Source: a virus. From it: 54,901 nucleotides of DNA. Below, piece after piece: positions 51,460 to 54,901 of this stretch; position 1 is the stretch's first letter, and each line of letters opens with the position of its first letter. Location of the stretch: IMG/VR virus record IMGVR_UViG_3300032087_000550, positions 1 through 54,901 of that record. One strand, 5' to 3'. A program made the translations under genes and the position numbers. Under the pieces are notes generated by a model. That model was not told the origin of the DNA. It searched no databases and saw nothing but the letters and a program-made list of their open reading frames with translations.

Positions 51460-51598
51460 TTCCCGCGAACACGTCTGCGATAATTGCGGCGAACCCGCCA
51501 TGACCAAGGAAGGGGACCGGCTCCGCTGTCCGTCGTGCTGGCTCCGGGAACAGGGCCGGAAAATAAAACCGCTTGACCACAGAGGATATCGCCCGTAA
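51395..51598 (+). CDS. Small zinc-ribbon protein
   Basis: 67 residues from TTG 51395 (GGGAG 8 bases upstream; it overlaps the previous stop as TTGA). The first part (MTLTNDKRQTLTKTRRDKPT) reflects the DNA repeats. The second part is a four-Cys zinc ribbon: CDNCGEPA (about 29-36) and CPSC (about 46-49), followed by a basic tail. Such ribbons are found in many small phage DNA- or protein-binding proteins. GTG 51380 is an alternative start. Confidence 0.6.
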   Translation: MTLTNDKRQTLTKTRRDKPTTLSREHVCDNCGEPAMTKEGDRLRCPSCWLREQGRKIKPLDHRGYRP

Positions 51599-51636
51599 CG
51601 TGTTCCCATCGTTTTCTAACGAAGGGAAATAACGAC

Positions 51637-52254
51637 ATGGCAAAACAAGCCACACTATTTGATCATGAGTGCATGATCCACAACATCATCGCGGTTTACC
51701 GTGACGCCGACGCGGTACAGTATAACGAAGGCTTGGCATGGTATTCGGACGCACAAAAGGCGGCGCACGATATCGCGGTAAAATATGACATTGCCGTTTA
51801 TATTGTGGCTGCTGTCATCGCCGCGCTTTCACCCAATAACAAATGGTCCCGGAACGTGACAAACGCCGACGCATTGATCGGCGCGTTTATTCGGGGCGAC
51901 GGTATCGATTCCGTGAAAGTCTCGACCTACAACAAGATGAAGGCGAAAGCTTGGGACATTTTGGCGGCGCGTCCGGACTATGACGGCGCAAAAAAGATGC
52001 TTAAGGGACAAAAGATCACGTCCTTTTTTATGGACATTATGGGCGAGTTTAACGTCACGATTGACGGCCACGCCCGGAATATCGCTTACAATGAAAGAGT
52101 CGGATTGACCGACGACCGGACAAATATCGGCGTCCGTGAATACCGCGCACTTCAAGCCGCTTACGAAGAGGCGGCGCGACGTGTTGGCCTCATGCCCTAC
52201 CAGCTACAGGCGATCACTTGGCGCGTCTGGCGGGACCGGCACGGCATAACCTGA
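51637..52254 (+). CDS. Conserved early protein, DNA-glycosylase-like pattern
   Basis: 205 residues. Conserved-looking blocks are VIAALSPNNKWSRNVTNADA (about 60-80), KGQKITSFFMDIMG, VTIDGHARNIAYNE (about 142-155) and YQLQAITWRVWRDRHG at the end. I recall this family (DUF7178-like) from phages of many hosts. The layout of a helical protein with a K-G-x-K loop and a DGHA segment is reminiscent of helix-hairpin-helix DNA glycosylases, where an aspartate in VDxH acts in base removal. That link is a guess from pattern. Its stop codon forms part of a GACAAA repeat. Confidence 0.6.
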   Translation: MAKQATLFDHECMIHNIIAVYRDADAVQYNEGLAWYSDAQKAAHDIAVKYDIAVYIVAAVIAALSPNNKWSRNVTNADALIGAFIRGDGIDSVKVSTYNKMKAKAWDILAARPDYDGAKKMLKGQKITSFFMDIMGEFNVTIDGHARNIAYNERVGLTDDRTNIGVREYRALQAAYEEAARRVGLMPYQLQAITWRVWRDRHGIT

Positions 52255-52293
52255 CAAATCAGCCACGCTAAAAGATGACAAAAATGCCACGCT
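52252..52293 (+). repeat. Tandem pair of the GACAAA repeat
   Basis: Two copies of TGACAAA-N4-CCACGCT-AAAA, 24 bases apart from start to start (GACAAA at 52253 and 52277). They lie at the end of one gene and the start of a 260-base non-coding region. Confidence 0.75.
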
Positions 52294-52516
52294 AAAAAAA
52301 TTGGAGCCAGTTTGCGCTATCGGGTTGCCGGGTCACTGGGGGACTGGGCGCGGGGCTGGCATCGGTTGCCGCGAGTCGCGGGGCGGCAATCACCGGGGGC
52401 GGGGCTGGCCAGCGGGCCGGTCCCGTTTCTTTTTTTACTTGCCTATGAATCTGGCCGGTGCCATGATTCGGGACCGGTCGGGATTGTCCCGGCCCGGCAA
52501 CCATAGGAGAAAAGCA
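52294..52516. other. GC-rich structured non-coding region
   Basis: No convincing gene. It follows the tandem repeat pair and contains a CCGCG-agt-CGCGG hairpin (52369-52381), several GGGGCTGG blocks and a terminator (52401-52437). Downstream lies a GGGA...TCCC dyad around 52470-52492. A weak promoter (TTGCCT at 52439, CATGAT at 52462) could serve the gene at 52517. An origin of replication or a control region is possible. Confidence 0.5.
52401..52437 (+). terminator. Rho-independent terminator
   Basis: A 10-bp stem, GGGGCTGGCC (52401-52410) and GGCCGGTCCC (52415-52424), with loop AGCG, all pairing if two G-U pairs are allowed, then GTTTCTTTTTTT. The left arm matches that of the terminator at 50394 in eight of its first eight bases. 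Confidence 0.85.
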
Positions 52517-53560
52517 GTGTTAGACATTGTGACGAGAACACCAAAAGCGATCGAGAATTGTAAAGCCCGGGGCGGCGACATCTGGTCAACCCATCATGAT
52601 ATTGGGGATTTCAGCCTATACGAGCGGTTTGCCAACTTTAAGAAAATCCCGATCGAAGCCTTAACCAGCAAGCCGGACCTGACGCCGTCCGGTGAGGTGA
52701 TCCGTGAAATAGTCACGCCGCAGCGCATGGAAAACTTTTCCGCCCTGCAAAATGTGGCGACCGGAAACGTGATCGACGTAACACCCTTTAAGGGTTCCTA
52801 TACTTTCAAGCCGCATCTTGAGGCCATGAAAGAACAGGCCGGGGTTGTCGAGCGGTCCCCGCTGCCGACTGGCAACGTCGAGGTGATCGACCGGATATTT
52901 GACGAGGGGGTGCGGGTTCACCGAACTATTTACTTTCACGAAATGACCCACGCCCTCGGCTACACCAAGAACGGTGAGGGTGACACGGTCCGCTGCCGGT
53001 TGGACATCTTCAACAGCGTCGATAAATCTTGGTCGCTTCAAGTATTTTCTGGTGCTTACCGCGACCTGTGCCGGAACACTTTGGTTTTTGGTGGTGAGAA
53101 GGCGTATCACACAAAGCAGAAACACACTGGCACCATGTCGAACGAAGCCGCGAACCAGAAGGCGGTCCTCGGCCTAGAAATGTGGGCGAACCAGTCCGAG
53201 CAGATGAAACTGTGGCGACAGGCTGAAATGACCAACCGCCAGTTTGCAGACGTGATCAAGCCGTTTTGCCGGAAGAACACCAAAGGCGCGGAACTCGAGG
53301 ACTCGATCTCGATCAACGAGCGGAAATTTAATTATCTGCTGGAGAGGTTCACCGAAGAAAAACGCGAACTGGGGGGAACCATGTGGGCCGCTTACAATGC
53401 CCTGACCCATTGGGCGACCCATCTGCCGGACGCGTACGAAAAAGGCCGGGCTGAAAAGAAACGGTTTGATCGGAACAATGAGGTCCGGCAGATCATCACC
53501 GGTCCGGATTGGCTCTATTTCGAGGGGCTGGCCGGACGTAAAGAAATGGCGGTGCAATAG
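52517..53560 (+). CDS. DUF932-like phage/plasmid protein
   Basis: 347 residues from GTG 52517 (TAGGAGA upstream). The central part (about 150-205) with RCRLDIFNSVDKSWSLQVFS, then GAYRDLCRNTLVFGG and KHTGTMSNEA, matches the DUF932 pattern of phage and plasmid proteins, where a conserved C-x-N-x-L precedes a K/R-H-T/S block. Function of the family is unknown; some members are near anti-restriction genes. It overlaps the tiny membrane peptide by one base (TAGTG). Confidence 0.75.
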   Translation: MLDIVTRTPKAIENCKARGGDIWSTHHDIGDFSLYERFANFKKIPIEALTSKPDLTPSGEVIREIVTPQRMENFSALQNVATGNVIDVTPFKGSYTFKPHLEAMKEQAGVVERSPLPTGNVEVIDRIFDEGVRVHRTIYFHEMTHALGYTKNGEGDTVRCRLDIFNSVDKSWSLQVFSGAYRDLCRNTLVFGGEKAYHTKQKHTGTMSNEAANQKAVLGLEMWANQSEQMKLWRQAEMTNRQFADVIKPFCRKNTKGAELEDSISINERKFNYLLERFTEEKRELGGTMWAAYNALTHWATHLPDAYEKGRAEKKRFDRNNEVRQIITGPDWLYFEGLAGRKEMAVQ

Positions 53561-53640
53561 TGGAAGCTTTGTACGTCATCTATAGGACGATCACGGTTGT
53601 CCTGTTTTGCCTGATCATCTGGGCAATTTTCATTGGCTAA
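53560..53640 (+). CDS. 26-residue membrane peptide
   Basis: A very short frame with GTG start overlapping the previous stop (TAGTG): MEALYVIYRTITVVLFCLII followed by WAIFIG. It is almost wholly one membrane helix. No known family; could be a toxin-like or host-membrane-acting peptide, or chance. The tight coupling and clean membrane helix argue for a gene. Confidence 0.45.
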   Translation: MEALYVIYRTITVVLFCLIIWAIFIG

Positions 53641-53659
53641 CACATAGGAGAAAAAAGCC

Positions 53660-54205
53660 ATGTCTAAGAACGCAAACGACATCACCAAGACCATCCCCGC
53701 AGCCCTTGCAACCAAGATCGGGAACCTGACCGACATTATGTCCGCCTGTTACGACAGCGGGTTCGAGGATGGGTTCCGGGATGGCAAACGCGAGGGATCG
53801 CAGCAGGAAGCAGAGAAGCGCCGCAACTTGGCGGAAGCTTGGAACGATCACGGCCAGCCGCTTGTTACTGGCATCAAGAACGCGATCGATCAAACCGACT
53901 TGCACGGTGAGCCGCTGCACGAATCCGGCCAGCAGCCGGTCCCGGCAACCCGCAAGCCCTACCGTGAGAAACTCAACCGGGGCCACGAGCGGGTTCGCAA
54001 GCTTCTCGACACGTCCAGCTATACAGCCGCGCCGACCTTGGCGGGGTTGCTTGGCTACTCCCGCGCCACCGTCCGGACCTACATGCGAGACCTGATGGCG
54101 CATGGTGTCGAGATCGAGACCAAGGCGTTGAAAGGTGGGTATCGCGGAAGCGGTCGGGGCCGTACTGGCTACCGTGTTGGCTACCGGCTTGCCAAGACCG
54201 GCTAA
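53660..54205 (+). CDS. Winged-helix-like DNA-binding protein
   Basis: 181 residues with a strong RBS (TAGGAG, 13 bases before ATG). The N-terminal half is helical and acidic. The C-terminal part (about 115-175) reads as a helix-turn-helix: TAAPTLAGLLGYSRATVRTY followed by a wing (GVEIETKALKGG...GYRVGYRL). A regulator of early or late genes is likely. The target is unknown. Confidence 0.7.
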   Translation: MSKNANDITKTIPAALATKIGNLTDIMSACYDSGFEDGFRDGKREGSQQEAEKRRNLAEAWNDHGQPLVTGIKNAIDQTDLHGEPLHESGQQPVPATRKPYREKLNRGHERVRKLLDTSSYTAAPTLAGLLGYSRATVRTYMRDLMAHGVEIETKALKGGYRGSGRGRTGYRVGYRLAKTG

Positions 54206-54223
54206 CCTGTGCTTAAACTATGG

Positions 54224-54243
54224 GGCGGGCGCTGTTGCCCGCC
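54224..54243 (+). promoter_or_regulatory. Perfect hairpin before the last early gene
   Basis: GGCGGGC (54224-54230) and GCCCGCC (54237-54243) with a 6-base loop and no T tract. It sits between the winged-helix-type gene and the gene at 54267, about 10 bases ahead of its RBS region. It could protect or process the mRNA or serve as a weak attenuator. Confidence 0.5.
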
Positions 54244-54266
54244 TCAACCAACTGGAGATTTAACCG

Positions 54267-54470
54267 ATGAAGCTTTCAATCCATGCCCATGCTAAAGACG
54301 TCTATAACGAGTCTCTGAAGGGGAATGCGGAAGTGATTTTGCATACCAACATTCACGACACATTCAAGACCGTCAAGCTTACCGGCACTGACCAGTATGG
54401 CCACCCGATCGATGTGATCGTTTACATGGACAAGAAACAGCCTTTGAAACGCACAAAGCGCATCGTCTAG
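54267..54470 (+). CDS. Small early protein, unknown
   Basis: 67 residues with GGAG upstream of the ATG. Mixed strand pattern (AEVILHTNIHDTFKTVKLTG, then IDVIVYMDKKQPL) and a basic end. It is the last gene before the genome junction and lies 18-58 bases ahead of two terminator hairpins. No family recognised. Confidence 0.6.
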   Translation: MKLSIHAHAKDVYNESLKGNAEVILHTNIHDTFKTVKLTGTDQYGHPIDVIVYMDKKQPLKRTKRIV

Positions 54471-54488
54471 CCGCGAACCCATACCCTT

Positions 54489-54510
54489 CCCGGCGGGGCT
54501 AATAGCCGGG
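54489..54510 (+). terminator. Hairpin, possible first terminator
   Basis: CCCGGC (54489-54494) and GCCGGG (54505-54510), 10-base loop, followed by TTCCTCCCTT. Weak by itself but placed 18 bases after the last early gene and before a second, stronger hairpin. Confidence 0.45.
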
Positions 54511-54527
54511 TTCCTCCCTTAACCTTG

Positions 54528-54558
54528 CCCCCGGCCTTTGCGCTGGGGGTTCTTTTTT
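54528..54558 (+). terminator. Strong terminator ending the early cassette
   Basis: CCCCCGGC (54528-54535) and GCTGGGGG (54542-54549), one G-U pair, 6-base loop, followed by TTCTTTTTT. It separates early plus-strand transcription from the late promoter across the circle junction. Confidence 0.85.
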
Positions 54559-54810
54559 GTGGCCCGTCGTGTTTATTGCCGGACGGGCTTTGTATTCCTT
54601 GGGGAAATCGGCGGGAACTTGTGCCGGGGATTGTTACTATATCCGAGCGGGGCGGGGCCATCTCAAGTTATCCGGCATGACAAATCACAGACGCGGGTGT
54701 GCGCGGGCGGGCTTACATGTAGGTTGCCGGGGTGGTTGCCGGGGTTGGCGACCGGCCAGAATCCTGCCGATCCGACGACATCACCGATGGAAAACAAAAA
54801 ATTCTCTACG
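54559..54810. other. Non-coding region at the genome junction
   Basis: Together with 1-313 this makes about 565 bases without a convincing gene. It holds one GACAAA-N6-ACGC copy (54679), a 12-bp tandem repeat (54722-54745), a G/C-rich stretch and an AT-rich stretch. Such a region before terS is a reasonable place for a packaging start or origin; neither is shown. Confidence 0.5.
54722..54745. repeat. 12-bp tandem direct repeat
   Basis: GGTTGCCGGGGT occurs twice in direct succession (54722-54733 and 54734-54745), both exact. It lies in the non-coding region near the junction, followed by a partial third unit (TGGCGACCGG). Confidence 0.85.
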
Positions 54811-54901
54811 CGCACCCGTACGCAAGGGCCATGGGGGTCCCCCGGCATTTGCTATGCAATCTCGACATATTTTTTGTAGTTTTAGGTTATCCATACGGTA
54901 T
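54811..54901. repeat. Terminal direct repeat, right copy
   Basis: Exact copy of positions 1-91, so the sequence closes into a circle at 54810/1. Confidence 0.9.

Noticed and set aside
52301-52516. Upstream extension of the DUF932-like frame
   Set aside because: The extension runs through a terminator and hairpins and is compositionally odd (Gly/Arg/Trp); GTG 52517 has a good RBS.
52930-52960. HEMTH in the DUF932-like protein looks like a zinc-protease HExxH motif
   Set aside because: No third ligand is evident and the surrounding sequence fits DUF932; HExxH occurs by chance.
1-54901. tRNA genes and CRISPR arrays
   Set aside because: No cloverleaf with a plausible T-loop and no regularly spaced identical repeats of 25-40 bases were seen; a dedicated scan was not possible.

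Overview
The window is the complete genome of a tailed, short-tailed-type (podovirus-like) marine bacteriophage. Its first 91 bases are repeated exactly at its end (54811-54901), which is how a circular assembly looks when cut open, so the unique genome is about 54,810 bp and position 54810 joins position 1. The gene set is terminase, portal, scaffold, capsid, adaptor, nozzle, many tail fibres, internal ejection-type proteins, a lysis cassette and a T7-like replication set. The closest known relative I can suggest is the HMO-2011 type of phage from SAR116 bacteria: the family A DNA polymerase carries two DnaJ-type CxxCxGxG zinc motifs inside it, the hallmark described for that phage. A GTA-type 3-TM holin and a monomeric class II (B12-dependent) ribonucleotide reductase also fit a marine alphaproteobacterial host. 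The host itself is inference.

Layout. (1) 1-38804, plus strand, late genes behind a TTGACA/TAAACT promoter at 257-285: a small secreted protein, TerS, TerL, a protein with tyrosine-recombinase residues, portal, an overprinted small gene, a large transglycosylase-containing virion protein, scaffold, major capsid and decoration-like protein. A terminator overlapping a new promoter follows at 11.7 kb. Next come the lysis genes (holin, second membrane protein, lysozyme), small basic proteins, a third promoter at 14.15 kb, and about 14 kb of adhesins with adaptor and nozzle genes among them. Four internal or ejection-type proteins close this arm, the largest 1552 aa. (2) 49668-38801, minus strand, replication and nucleotide metabolism: primase, helicase, separate 3'-5' exonuclease, DNA polymerase, a candidate ssDNA-binding protein, Fe-S-type PD-(D/E)XK nuclease, endonuclease I, MazG, a gp1.7-like protein, RNR, endonuclease VII and another PD-(D/E)XK nuclease. 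Nearly all start and stop codons overlap. The two arms converge with their stop codons sharing one CTAG. (3) 49721-54558, plus strand: a probable early cassette of small genes (ribbon-helix-helix protein, zinc-motif proteins, a DUF932-like protein, a winged-helix-like protein, a 26-aa membrane peptide) punctuated by strong terminators and ending about 550 bp before the late promoter across the circle junction.

The most interesting items are: a bipartite repeat GACAAA-N6-ACGC found in at least nine copies, almost all in 51.2-52.3 kb; a tyrosine-recombinase-like domain inside the packaging operon; a strongly over-represented GTTCGCG/CGCGAAC heptamer throughout the genome; a gene overprinted on the portal tail; and an about 350-aa Ala/Ser repeat protein in the tail region. 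Everything here was read by eye, with no database search; family names are from recall.
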